In this document: one piece after another, positions 18,761 through 26,994 of the stretch
How the letters are laid out: every line of letters starts with the position of its first letter
How positions within the stretch are numbered: position 1 is the stretch's first letter
NCBI GenBank assembly: GCA_025057395.1
Contig: JANWXU010000013.1
Location: 1-48,852, forward strand
Origin: Bacteroidia bacterium
Lineage (GTDB): Bacteria; Bacteroidota; Bacteroidia; J057; JANWXU01
Length of the DNA: 48,852 nucleotides
Reading direction: 5' to 3'
Position numbers and translations under genes: made by a program
The notes under the pieces: model-generated
What the model was told of the DNA's origin: nothing
Databases searched by the model: none
The model's input: the letters and a program-made list of their open reading frames with translations, nothing else

Positions 18761-21559
18761 TTAAAGAATGTGTAAAGCAAGTAAGCATTTAAGGTCGGGT
18801 ATTACTTGTTTAGACCATTCAAAATTTTGATTCCAACTTTCCATTTCTTTTTCTAACTTTTGACGGCGATATTCTCTAATTGAGAGGATGCCCACCTTTT
18901 GTAGCTGCTTTAGCTGAAATGCATAAGACTTTTCCTTATTGGTTTTTATTCTATCTGCATTTACAAGAAGGAGCTTTTCTTTTTCTTGAAATTGGGGCGC
19001 AAGTACTTTTTCAATAACTGTTTGCATTAAATAGAAGGCTTGGTTAGCTAATTGGTTAGGGTAAGCGGTTAATTTTTCAAAACAGCCTTCCTCCTCGGAT
19101 AGTTTTTCCCAAATGATTTGTGCTAAATTTAGATCTAGTTCGCCGGCTTCTGTTATGTAGAGTGGCTGTATAATCTGATGAGCTTCAAATTGATTTTTTA
19201 CTTCTAAACGCCATAGGCTCCAAAAACCAGGTAGAGCTTGAATACCGCTGAGCTTGACGCTAGGCATTACTTGACTTTCAGTATAAGGAGTGGCTTCAGA
19301 GAGAATATTTTGAATAATTTCATGTTGCAAAGATAGCGGCTCAAGTAAAGGATTTATTAGGCTTTCTTTAATATTGAAACTATAGATTTGTGGCTCTGCA
19401 TGAGTAGGGTAAGCGAATTTTATACCATTTAATAAATACTGGAAGGGTATATTTTTGCTTCTCAAATAATTAATAGTCATTTTTTCTAGCCATTCTGGCA
19501 AGACACTTTGTTGGATGGTTTCAGCTCTATCGGTAGGTAGCTGTTCTGTTAATACAGAAGGAAGGGCTCCTTCAGTGCTTTTGTATTGTTCTAATTTACT
19601 TTGAATTTCACTTAGCCAATTTTGACTTTGTTGTTCGAAGCGTGCTGGGTCTAGTAAGGAAGTGAGGTAAAGTTGGTTAAGACTATCTCGTTCAATAGTA
19701 CTATCTAGAACATCAGCGGTTTTATCGATGCCTAATTCTTCTAAGATTTGGTTAAGCTTTGTTTCTACCACTTCGTATACTCTGCGGTCTATAGAGTTAT
19801 CGAGCATAAAATTAAGGGCAAGTACTTCGTATTTTTGACCAATTCTATCTACCCTTCCAATTCGTTGTTCTACTATCATGGGATTCCATGGCATATCGTA
19901 ATTAATTACAATATGGGCAAATTGCATATTCAAAGATTCTCCAGCTGCATCTGTAGAAATCAAGATTTGAGCTTTTTCTTTGAAATTTTTTAATGCTTCT
20001 ACTCTCTCTTCAAATTCCATGGAGCCGTTGATGTAAACGCAGGTGTATCCGCCCTTTTCTTCTAAGACTTTTTTTAGCATGAATTGGGTGCTAGTAAATT
20101 CTGTGAATATGAGAAATTTAAGCTTAGGGTCTCTTTTTTGCCTTTTTAATTGTTTAAGGATTTCTAGTAGACGTTCTACTTTTGCATCCATTTCAGTCGC
20201 TAAAGTTTCCTGGGCAAGAGTAATTAGGTTTTCTAAGATCTCCAGCTCCATATCAAATTTAATTTTTGTTTCTTCCATTAAAGCCCCTATTTGGGCTTCA
20301 AAATCAGGGTCTAGCTGTCCTTCAAAGGTTAAATCTTCTAGATTGGAAAGTACTCCACCCCGAGTAGCTTCATTTTTTCTATCTCTTAAGCCGTTAGCCC
20401 TTCTTTGCATAGCATCTAGGATAGCTTGAGTGGAACTACTCATCATTCTTTGGAAGAGAACCATTACAAAACCATATTGCTTATTTTTGGTTTGTACCGC
20501 TAAATTGTAACCAGTTATTACGTAATTACTAACTGCCTCATATAATTCTATTTGTTTTTTATGACGAATAGGGTCGTAGGTGACAGTTACTTTTTCGGTT
20601 CTTCTTTTATTGAAAAGTGGTCTACCACTGTAATCGACAGCTTGTCTTTTTTCAGTGCGTATTACATAGGGTTCAAGTTCTGGGATAGTGGGCATTCCTT
20701 CTCCGGCAAAAGCATCTGCGTCTAATAGCTGTAAAATACGGCGAAAATGGTCGCTTTTTCCACGGTGAGGAGTAGCTGAAAGAAGTAGTACATTGGGAAT
20801 AGCATTACATAGTAAATCTGCCATTTTATAGCGGCTTACTGTTTGGTGGCTTCCGCCTACTTTATGGCATTCGTCAATAATAAGTAAATCGAAATCTGCT
20901 TCCACTACCATCTGAATTCGGAAGCGGTTGTGTTCCTCTAATTTTTCTTTACTCCACCCCTGGCGCATTTCTAGGGGCCTTAGTGCATCGAGCGGCACAA
21001 TGATTTGATTATTTTGTGTCCAAATATTAATCTCCGCCTCGGCTTCAATCTTAGAAAAGGTACGGCTCAAAGAATTAATAGCTTCGCTATCGTATATATG
21101 GAAAGTTTCATTAAAATGTTTTTTAAGTTCTTGTTTCCACTGCAATACTGCCGATTTGGGAACGATGATTAAGGTCCGTTTTACAATTCCTCTAAGTTTA
21201 AGCTCCTTCAAAATAAGTCCTGCTTCAATAGTTTTACCCATTCCTACTTCGTCTGCAATAAGAAAGCGGACGTATTGCCCAGACATTACTTTTTCTAGAG
21301 CTAAGATTTGATGAGGTAGCGGAATGACGTTGCACTCGAAAGGAGCTAATATATTTTTCGTATTCATTTCATTCTGAATACGGGCAGCCATTGCTCTAAA
21401 GGCAATTTCAAAAGCTGAGGGCAGACTTTCTTGGAGTTCTAGTTCAGATTCGGGTACATCAAGAATTTGCCCGCTGGAAAGGATACGAATTTGAACAATA
21501 CTTTTACCAAAAATTTTTTGTTTTTTGAGTATTTCGATGCTTTTGCCTTGGTATTTCAT
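18761..21559 (-). CDS. RapA/HepA-like SNF2-superfamily helicase
   Basis: This 932-residue SF2 ATPase has the Walker A segment DEVGMGKTIEAG near residues 100-115, Walker B as DECH (229-232), motif III LLSATPH, and a helicase C lobe with ISTDAAGESLN and IGRVDRIGQ. The arginine-finger motif QRIGRVDR is intact. The N-terminal ~70 residues form a small beta-rich region (GKSIVQIRIL) and the C-terminal ~300 residues resemble the accessory part of RapA/DrmD-type proteins. Such proteins translocate on double-stranded nucleic acid and remodel RNA polymerase or nucleoprotein complexes. DrmD of class 1 DISARM is a distant relative, but no methyltransferase, DrmA, DrmB or DrmC gene is near. It lies 75 bp downstream of the VWA-OmpA gene on the same strand. 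Confidence 0.85.
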   Translation of the reverse strand: MKYQGKSIEILKKQKIFGKSIVQIRILSSGQILDVPESELELQESLPSAFEIAFRAMAARIQNEMNTKNILAPFECNVIPLPHQILALEKVMSGQYVRFLIADEVGMGKTIEAGLILKELKLRGIVKRTLIIVPKSAVLQWKQELKKHFNETFHIYDSEAINSLSRTFSKIEAEAEINIWTQNNQIIVPLDALRPLEMRQGWSKEKLEEHNRFRIQMVVEADFDLLIIDECHKVGGSHQTVSRYKMADLLCNAIPNVLLLSATPHRGKSDHFRRILQLLDADAFAGEGMPTIPELEPYVIRTEKRQAVDYSGRPLFNKRRTEKVTVTYDPIRHKKQIELYEAVSNYVITGYNLAVQTKNKQYGFVMVLFQRMMSSSTQAILDAMQRRANGLRDRKNEATRGGVLSNLEDLTFEGQLDPDFEAQIGALMEETKIKFDMELEILENLITLAQETLATEMDAKVERLLEILKQLKRQKRDPKLKFLIFTEFTSTQFMLKKVLEEKGGYTCVYINGSMEFEERVEALKNFKEKAQILISTDAAGESLNMQFAHIVINYDMPWNPMIVEQRIGRVDRIGQKYEVLALNFMLDNSIDRRVYEVVETKLNQILEELGIDKTADVLDSTIERDSLNQLYLTSLLDPARFEQQSQNWLSEIQSKLEQYKSTEGALPSVLTEQLPTDRAETIQQSVLPEWLEKMTINYLRSKNIPFQYLLNGIKFAYPTHAEPQIYSFNIKESLINPLLEPLSLQHEIIQNILSEATPYTESQVMPSVKLSGIQALPGFWSLWRLEVKNQFEAHQIIQPLYITEAGELDLNLAQIIWEKLSEEEGCFEKLTAYPNQLANQAFYLMQTVIEKVLAPQFQEKEKLLLVNADRIKTNKEKSYAFQLKQLQKVGILSIREYRRQKLEKEMESWNQNFEWSKQVIPDLKCLLALHIL

Positions 21560-21634
21560 TCGTTTTTATACTGAATAGTCAATAGCTCAAAAGCTATTTG
21601 CCAAATCGAAAGAAGCTAAATTTTTTTTAAAAAT

Positions 21635-23167
21635 TTACTTTCCTGTAATTCGAATTTCTGTTCTTCGATTAATAGCTCTACCTTGGGGGGTGCTATTAGG
21701 AGCAATAGGAAAATCTTCTCCAAAGCCTACGGTAGTAAGACGATGGGGTTCAATGCCTCTACGTACCAGAGCTTTTTTTACGGCTTCGGCTCTTCTAAGC
21801 GATAGTTGTTTATTGTGTCGGTGGCTGCCTACGCTGTCTGTGTGGCCACGTAGTTCTATTGTTAGGGTGGGGTAGCGAGTCAGCAAATCAAAAGCTTTTT
21901 GTAAGGCTGTTTCTGATTCTGGTTTTAGAGTAGCTTTATCATGGTCAAAATAAACATCTAGCAGCAAGATTTGCCCTACTTGCGGCTCTTCGTTAGCAGA
22001 AACTGTATCGGTGGGATTTGTCTTCGGAATACTTGCTTTTGTGGAAGAAATAGGGTTTTCTGAATAGGCTTGAGCTATTGTGATGCTATCTGGCTTCCAG
22101 TCGGGTCTAGAATTATCGATTACAGTCTTTAGCTCTATTATTTTTTTATTAGGTAGGCAAAGTTTAATTATTATTTTTTGTATACCCCAATATTCTGGCT
22201 TAATTTCTAACAAATAGCCGTTGCTATACTTTTGGTAAATATCATTAAAAGCTGCTAGAAAGTCCTTACTGCTATAGATATGATAGAAGCTGCCTCCTGT
22301 TTGAGTAGCAATCGTTTGTAGTGTGTCGGCAGCAATATAGTGGCCAAAGCCAATTACGTTAATTGGAATTTTGTGGGTAGTAGCCAAATAGAGGGTAGTA
22401 TCTAGGGAAGTTTTAGAAGCATTATCCATTCCGTCGGTAAGTAAGATAACACTTTTCTTATAAAAGCCACTAGCTTTTATCATATCATTAATACCTACCA
22501 GGAGAGCATCTCGTAAAGCGGTTTTAAATCCAAATTTACCTAAGCCATTCATTCGAAATCGCTTTTTGATTTCTGCGTAAGGTTTAAGTAAGGGTACTTC
22601 TTGCTCTACTCGGTGGTCAAATTTAATGATAGAAACAGCATCATGGCTTTTTTTTATTTCTTTAAGAAAATTATCAGTAGCTTGTTGTAAGATTTTTGCT
22701 CTTTTATGCCCCATGGAACCGCTGTGATCTAGGATAATTGCAAAAGCTAAAGGAGTTTTAGGGTTAAAAGAGAATTCTTTGAGGCTATATTGCTTAATAT
22801 TTTTTTTATATTTATCATATTCAACTGTAACGCCGCACCATATGGCTCTATTGCTGGGGGTAGTAGCCCCTGCATACAGGACCCCAGCAGAATCTAGCAG
22901 ATGAAAGTAAATTTGAATTTTTTGAGAATCTACTTCTGTACGAGTAATTTGGGAAGCTTCACTAATAAGGGTAGGATTAGTTAAAGTTTTACGGCTAGAA
23001 AAAAACAAAGGCTTATAATCAGGGGGAATGGAATCCTTTACACATAAAGGTTCGCCTGCTTTGTAGGCAGCTTTTTGCGTAGTGTTACAACCGGCTAAAA
23101 TTATACTCACAAGGACAGGTGTAGTAAAAAATAGGCTAGCCATACGCTGAAAATAGATAGCAAGCAT
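21635..23167 (-). CDS. Lipoprotein with VWA domain and C-terminal OmpA domain
   Basis: This 510-residue protein starts with a lipoprotein signal ending in LAGC. A von Willebrand A domain occupies about residues 135-330 with an intact MIDAS start (DHSGSMG) and a later DGMDN. The final ~110 residues are an OmpA-like peptidoglycan-binding domain with FDHDKATL, RGHTDSVG and RRAEAVKKAL motifs. It is therefore inferred to be anchored in a membrane by lipid and to peptidoglycan by the OmpA domain, presenting the VWA domain to a partner. An alternative ATG at 23143 would give a shorter, equally good signal peptide. The partner is unknown. The gene precedes the helicase gene on the same strand, with no evidence of shared function. 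Confidence 0.9.
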   Translation of the reverse strand: MLAIYFQRMASLFFTTPVLVSIILAGCNTTQKAAYKAGEPLCVKDSIPPDYKPLFFSSRKTLTNPTLISEASQITRTEVDSQKIQIYFHLLDSAGVLYAGATTPSNRAIWCGVTVEYDKYKKNIKQYSLKEFSFNPKTPLAFAIILDHSGSMGHKRAKILQQATDNFLKEIKKSHDAVSIIKFDHRVEQEVPLLKPYAEIKKRFRMNGLGKFGFKTALRDALLVGINDMIKASGFYKKSVILLTDGMDNASKTSLDTTLYLATTHKIPINVIGFGHYIAADTLQTIATQTGGSFYHIYSSKDFLAAFNDIYQKYSNGYLLEIKPEYWGIQKIIIKLCLPNKKIIELKTVIDNSRPDWKPDSITIAQAYSENPISSTKASIPKTNPTDTVSANEEPQVGQILLLDVYFDHDKATLKPESETALQKAFDLLTRYPTLTIELRGHTDSVGSHRHNKQLSLRRAEAVKKALVRRGIEPHRLTTVGFGEDFPIAPNSTPQGRAINRRTEIRITGK

Positions 23168-23243
23168 AGGAAGTAGTACTTATGAGTATAATTTCTAACA
23201 AATTTAGTAACCTAGAACTATTTATTAATGTTGAATCTTTAAT

Positions 23244-23271
23244 TTTGGGTAATTAACTCCACTTAACTTTG
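23244..23271 (+). promoter_or_regulatory. Possible Bacteroidota promoter for anmK-lpxB-fabI
   Basis: A perfect TAnnTTTG element (TAACTTTG, 23264-23271) is preceded by TTTG at 23244-23247. The 16-bp spacing is slightly short for the lineage. It would give a leader of about 60 nt before the TTG start of anmK. Confidence 0.35.
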
Positions 23272-23337
23272 TAAAGTACTACGCAAACCTTTGGTAAAAA
23301 GTTCTTGGTGTTTGGGTAGCTTAAATAATAGAAAAAA

Positions 23338-24474
23338 TTGAAAAGTTATAAAGCAATTGGCGTAATGGCAGGTACCTCTCAAGACGGAATAGATTTAGCT
23401 GGGGTACTTTTTTATAAAGACAAAGCGGGAAAAGAATGGTGTTGGGAGTTAGTACATGCAGTTACAGTTCCATATTCACAAGAATGGTCTCTAAGGCTAA
23501 AGGAAAGCATTTCGCTACCCGGGGCCGAAGTTGCTAAATTGCATACTGACTATGGTCATTTGTTAGGGTTTGTTTTACGCCAGTTCATTATAGAAAGCGG
23601 CTTTGTTCCGGATTTTGTTGCTTCACATGGAGCTACTATTTTTCATCAGCCAGAACGTCATTTTACTTTTCAGCTCGGGTGTGGAGAGACGATAGTATCT
23701 TATTTAGAAGTACCCTTAATTTGCAATTTTAGAGCCCGCGATGTGGCTTTTGGAGGACAGGGTGCACCGTTAGTGCCAGCAGGGGAACGGGCTTTATTCA
23801 AAGAGTATTCTGTGTTTCTGAATTTAGGAGGAATTGCTAGTATTGGTGTGCATCATCCTACTCAGTTTGATATAATAACTTGGAAAGGGAAAATAGGGGA
23901 GGTTTTGGGGTGGGATATTTCACCCTGTAATCTGGTTTTGAATTACTTAGCCCAGAAGACAGGAGTCCTATTTGATAGAGACGGAGAGTTGGCTCGTAGC
24001 GGAAAAATAAACTCAGAGTTGTTACAGGCTCTAAAGGATGCGCCTTATTATGCCCTTTTTCCACCTAAAACTTTGGGTAGAGAATGGGTAGAAGAGAATG
24101 TATTTCCTATAGTTGACCGTTTTAATGTTAGAGACGGATTGCATACTTTTGTAGTACATTTAGCCCAGGTAATTCAAAATGAACTGGAAAAATTCAATAT
24201 TCAGAATACAAAAATATTAGTGACGGGTGGTGGAGCGTTTAATATTTTTTTGGTAGAGCAACTTAGGGCTGCTTTGGCAAAGTTGAATATAGAAGTTATT
24301 CTTCCTTCTAAGGAAATAATTGCTTATAAAGAGGCCATAATTTTTGCTTATTTAGGGTTGGCTTGTTTATTAAGAATTTCTAATGTTTGGGCAAGTGTTA
24401 CAGGGGCCAAACAAAATTCAATTGCTGGCAGTATTCATTTACCTAATAATTCCAAAATCAGTTTATTGTTATGA
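23338..24474 (+). CDS. anmK: Anhydro-N-acetylmuramic acid kinase
   Basis: AnmK opens the 1,6-anhydro ring of recovered anhMurNAc and phosphorylates it to MurNAc-6-phosphate, the substrate of MurQ (35.6-36.4 kb). The N-terminal phosphate-binding motif GTSQDGID lies at residues 12-19 and a GGGAFN motif occurs in the C-terminal half; the 378-residue length is typical. The TTG start is supported because the family's N-terminal strand (AIGVMAG) begins right after it and an in-frame TAG lies at 23329-23331 with no ATG between. The gene overlaps lpxB by 4 bp, which implies translational coupling. Confidence 0.95.
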   Translation: MKSYKAIGVMAGTSQDGIDLAGVLFYKDKAGKEWCWELVHAVTVPYSQEWSLRLKESISLPGAEVAKLHTDYGHLLGFVLRQFIIESGFVPDFVASHGATIFHQPERHFTFQLGCGETIVSYLEVPLICNFRARDVAFGGQGAPLVPAGERALFKEYSVFLNLGGIASIGVHHPTQFDIITWKGKIGEVLGWDISPCNLVLNYLAQKTGVLFDRDGELARSGKINSELLQALKDAPYYALFPPKTLGREWVEENVFPIVDRFNVRDGLHTFVVHLAQVIQNELEKFNIQNTKILVTGGGAFNIFLVEQLRAALAKLNIEVILPSKEIIAYKEAIIFAYLGLACLLRISNVWASVTGAKQNSIAGSIHLPNNSKISLLL

Positions 24475-25574
24475 AGTTCTACTGTGTTGCGGGAGAAAAT
24501 TCAGGTGATTTGCATGGTTCTTTTCTAGTAAAAGCGTTGCTAGACCAAATGCCAGGAATACATATTAGAGGGGTAGGGGGGGAGCGTATGCAAGCTGCTG
24601 GAATGGAGCTCTTTCTCAAGAATGATAGCCTTAATTTGATGGGATTTGTAGAGGTAATTAAACATCTACCCCATTTGCTTCATACGTTAGAAGCTGTAAA
24701 GAGGGATATTATTAATTTTCAACCCAATGCAGTAATATTAATTGATTATCCAGGTTTTAATTTGCGGCTAGCCAAGTATTTAAAGCGCCATGGGATAAAA
24801 GTGTATTACTACATTTCTCCGCAAGTTTGGGCGTGGAAAGAGAGTAGAATTAATATTCTCAAGGAGTGTGTGGATAAATTATTTGTGATACTACCCTTTG
24901 AGGTTGACTTTTTTGAGCGACATGATATTCTGGCGGAATTCTATGGACATCCCTTATTAGATGCTATTGCAAGCTATGTGCCTGCTCCCTTACCGCCGGA
25001 GGTGAATCCAGAAAATAAGTCCATCATTGCAGTTTTACCAGGGAGCCGTGCACACGTGGTACAAAGAATGTTACCTGCTTTTCTGTCTTTAATCCCTTAT
25101 TTTCGGGATTATCAATTTATTATTGCAGGTACTCATAATATCGATACTCGTTTTTATCAAAAATATATAGCCTCTACGCCGGCAACTTTGGTAGTGGGCA
25201 AAACTTATGATTTAATGAAAGCCGCCGATTTTGCTTTGGTTACTTCAGGAACTGCCACTTTGGAAACGGGCCTTTTTCAGGTTCCAATGCTAGTGGGATA
25301 TAAAGGAAATTGGCTTTCTATGGAGTTAGCAAAACGACTAGTCAAAGTGAAAAGTATTACTTTAGTAAATTTAGTATTGGACCAGCCCTTAGTACCCGAA
25401 TTTATTCAAAATGATCTGACGCCACGAAAGCTGGTACCTGTTATCAATCAATATCTTCGGTCTCCTACTTTTGCACAACAAACTAAATTAGCATTGGCAA
25501 AATTACCTGGCCTCCTGGGAGGAGTAGGTGTATCAGAAAGACTAGCAAAAAGAATTATAGCACTAAATATTTGA
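24471..25574 (+). CDS. lpxB: Lipid-A-disaccharide synthase
   Basis: LpxB joins UDP-2,3-diacylglucosamine and lipid X into lipid A disaccharide-1-phosphate at the inner membrane. Signature motifs are visible: GENSGDLHGS at the N-terminus, LIDYPGFNLRLA, SPQVWAWKESR, LPGSR, and TSGTATLETG near the UDP-sugar site. The 367 residues match the family. The ATGA overlap with anmK and the 3-bp gap to fabI indicate one operon. A G7 run lies at 24576-24582 in a GVGGE motif. This gene is direct evidence for an outer membrane with lipid A. Confidence 0.97.
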   Translation: MKFYCVAGENSGDLHGSFLVKALLDQMPGIHIRGVGGERMQAAGMELFLKNDSLNLMGFVEVIKHLPHLLHTLEAVKRDIINFQPNAVILIDYPGFNLRLAKYLKRHGIKVYYYISPQVWAWKESRINILKECVDKLFVILPFEVDFFERHDILAEFYGHPLLDAIASYVPAPLPPEVNPENKSIIAVLPGSRAHVVQRMLPAFLSLIPYFRDYQFIIAGTHNIDTRFYQKYIASTPATLVVGKTYDLMKAADFALVTSGTATLETGLFQVPMLVGYKGNWLSMELAKRLVKVKSITLVNLVLDQPLVPEFIQNDLTPRKLVPVINQYLRSPTFAQQTKLALAKLPGLLGGVGVSERLAKRIIALNI

Positions 25575-25577
25575 AAT

Positions 25578-26381
25578 ATGGCTTTTGGATTACTTCAAGG
25601 GAAAAAAGGAATAATTACAGGTGCTTTAGATGAGCAATCGATTGCTTGGCAGGTAGCTTTACTTGCTAAGGAGGAGGGGGCTGAAATAATATTAACCAAT
25701 GCACCGGTGGCAGTACGACTTGGTAAAGTACGCCAATTGGCAGAGCTTTTACAAAGTGAATTTATTCCTGCAGACTTAGTATCGGAGGAAGACATTATAC
25801 AGTTATATCAGAGGACGGTAGATACTTGGGGCAAGATTGATTTTCTTTTACATTCGGTAGGAATGTCGATGAATGTACGAAAAAATAAGCCCTACACAGA
25901 TTTGAATTATGATTTTTTCCATAAGACTTTGGATATCTCGGCTATTTCTTTACATCGCTTGTTACAAATTGGGCTCAAAATGGATATATTTAATGAATGG
26001 GGGTCGGTAGTAGCTCTTACTTATATTGCGGCTCAGAGATTTTTCCCTAAGTATAATGATATGACGGAAGCAAAAGCTCTTTTGGAGGCAATTACGCGGC
26101 ACTTTGGTTATTACTTAGGAAAAACTAAGAGGGTTCGAGTAAATACTATCTCTCAGTCGCCTACTCCTACTACAGCGGGTTTAGGTATTCCGGGATTTGA
26201 TAAAATGCTAGTATTTTCTGAGAAATTATCCCCTCTGGGAAATGCCACTGCTAGAGAGTGCGCAGGTCTAGTAATTTTTTTATTTTCTGATTTAAGCCGA
26301 AAGATAACTATGCAAAACATTTTTCATGACGGTGGTTTTTCTCAAACAGGCCTAACTGAGGAATTACTTGAGCTTTTGTAA
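25578..26381 (+). CDS. fabI: Enoyl-ACP reductase (NADH), Bacteroidota FabI type
   Basis: FabI reduces trans-2-enoyl-ACP in the last step of each fatty-acid elongation cycle. The 267-residue SDR protein begins with GKKGIITGALDEQSIAW, the glycine-rich nucleotide-binding segment of FabI. The catalytic residues fall at Tyr149, Tyr159 and Lys166, the E. coli positions plus three, within LTYIAAQRFFPKYND. The C-terminal SPTPTTAG and FHDGGFSQTG segments are also typical. The LQG/GALDE/YTDLNY signatures match the Bacteroidota subfamily. It ends the anmK-lpxB-fabI operon, followed by an inverted repeat. Confidence 0.96.
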   Translation: MAFGLLQGKKGIITGALDEQSIAWQVALLAKEEGAEIILTNAPVAVRLGKVRQLAELLQSEFIPADLVSEEDIIQLYQRTVDTWGKIDFLLHSVGMSMNVRKNKPYTDLNYDFFHKTLDISAISLHRLLQIGLKMDIFNEWGSVVALTYIAAQRFFPKYNDMTEAKALLEAITRHFGYYLGKTKRVRVNTISQSPTPTTAGLGIPGFDKMLVFSEKLSPLGNATARECAGLVIFLFSDLSRKITMQNIFHDGGFSQTGLTEELLELL

Positions 26382-26387
26382 ACTAAA

Positions 26388-26450
26388 TACTCCTACCTAA
26401 GTAATTTAGAAATTATTAGAAGGATTATTGGAATTACTTAGGTAGGAGTA
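26388..26450. terminator. Perfect 19-bp inverted repeat, likely bidirectional terminator
   Basis: Positions 26388-26406 and 26432-26450 are perfect reverse complements around a 25-nt AT-rich loop. It sits between the convergent ends of fabI and the small minus-strand gene. Downstream of the stem on the minus strand is a T-rich stretch (TTTAGTTT); on the plus strand there is no clear T tract. A terminator for the minus-strand genes is the best reading; a small mobile-element relic is possible. Confidence 0.6.
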
Positions 26451-26468
26451 CTGAAAGAGGAATAAGAT

Positions 26469-26978
26469 TTAGTTTTTCATGTCTTCTATAATTGCAAAGC
26501 TTTTTACTATTCTATCAAAGATAGGTTCATATTCAGCTTTTTTGTGGGCTCGGGTAGTAGTGATAATTTGATAAACATAAATTTCATCTAATAACATATA
26601 AACTTTTTGAAAAAAAACTTCATTTTTATTATTCTCATTCTCCTCTAGCCGAACGGATAGGCATTTGGCTTTTCTTCCGCCTATTTCTAAAGTCTCTTCA
26701 TGAAGAAGCTGATATTCTTTCCCCCAATTGATGGACTCTTTAAAGTCCTGATAAATTTCTTCTAAGGAGGGGGTAGATAAGTCTTCGGCTAGGTCTTGTT
26801 CGAATATTTCAATGTTTAGAAACTCAGCAAAGTTAGGATCTTTTTCCTGGGCAATAGGGTCATAAAAATCTAGTCCTGTAAATTCTTCTTCTTCCTCTGA
26901 GGGTTCTTCGCATATCCAATTTGCAGGTATTTCTATTGCAAAACAAAGGTCTTGATTAATATAAGGTACAAACTTCAT
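26469..26978 (-). CDS. Small soluble protein of PsbP/DcrB-like fold (function unknown)
   Basis: The 169-residue acidic protein lacks a signal peptide or membrane helix. The pattern of an N-terminal strand (FAIEIPANWICEE), a helical middle with SLEEIYQDFK, a strand with GGRKAKCLSVR and a final FDRIVKSFAI strand-helix recalls the PsbP/DcrB/Mog1-like fold seen in many small bacterial proteins. That match is by eye and tentative. The gene lies 16 bp downstream of the M16 protease gene on the same strand, so they may be co-transcribed. Confidence 0.6.
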   Translation of the reverse strand: MKFVPYINQDLCFAIEIPANWICEEPSEEEEEFTGLDFYDPIAQEKDPNFAEFLNIEIFEQDLAEDLSTPSLEEIYQDFKESINWGKEYQLLHEETLEIGGRKAKCLSVRLEENENNKNEVFFQKVYMLLDEIYVYQIITTTRAHKKAEYEPIFDRIVKSFAIIEDMKN

Positions 26979-26994
26979 AATAATGAATAACTTA

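Noticed and set aside
19748-20429. Plus-strand open frames inside the helicase gene
   Set aside because: They are antisense to well-conserved helicase motifs and have no family pattern of their own.
18761-21559. A DISARM defence system around the helicase
   Set aside because: No methyltransferase, DrmA, DrmB or DrmC gene is present; one helicase with resemblance to DrmD is not enough.
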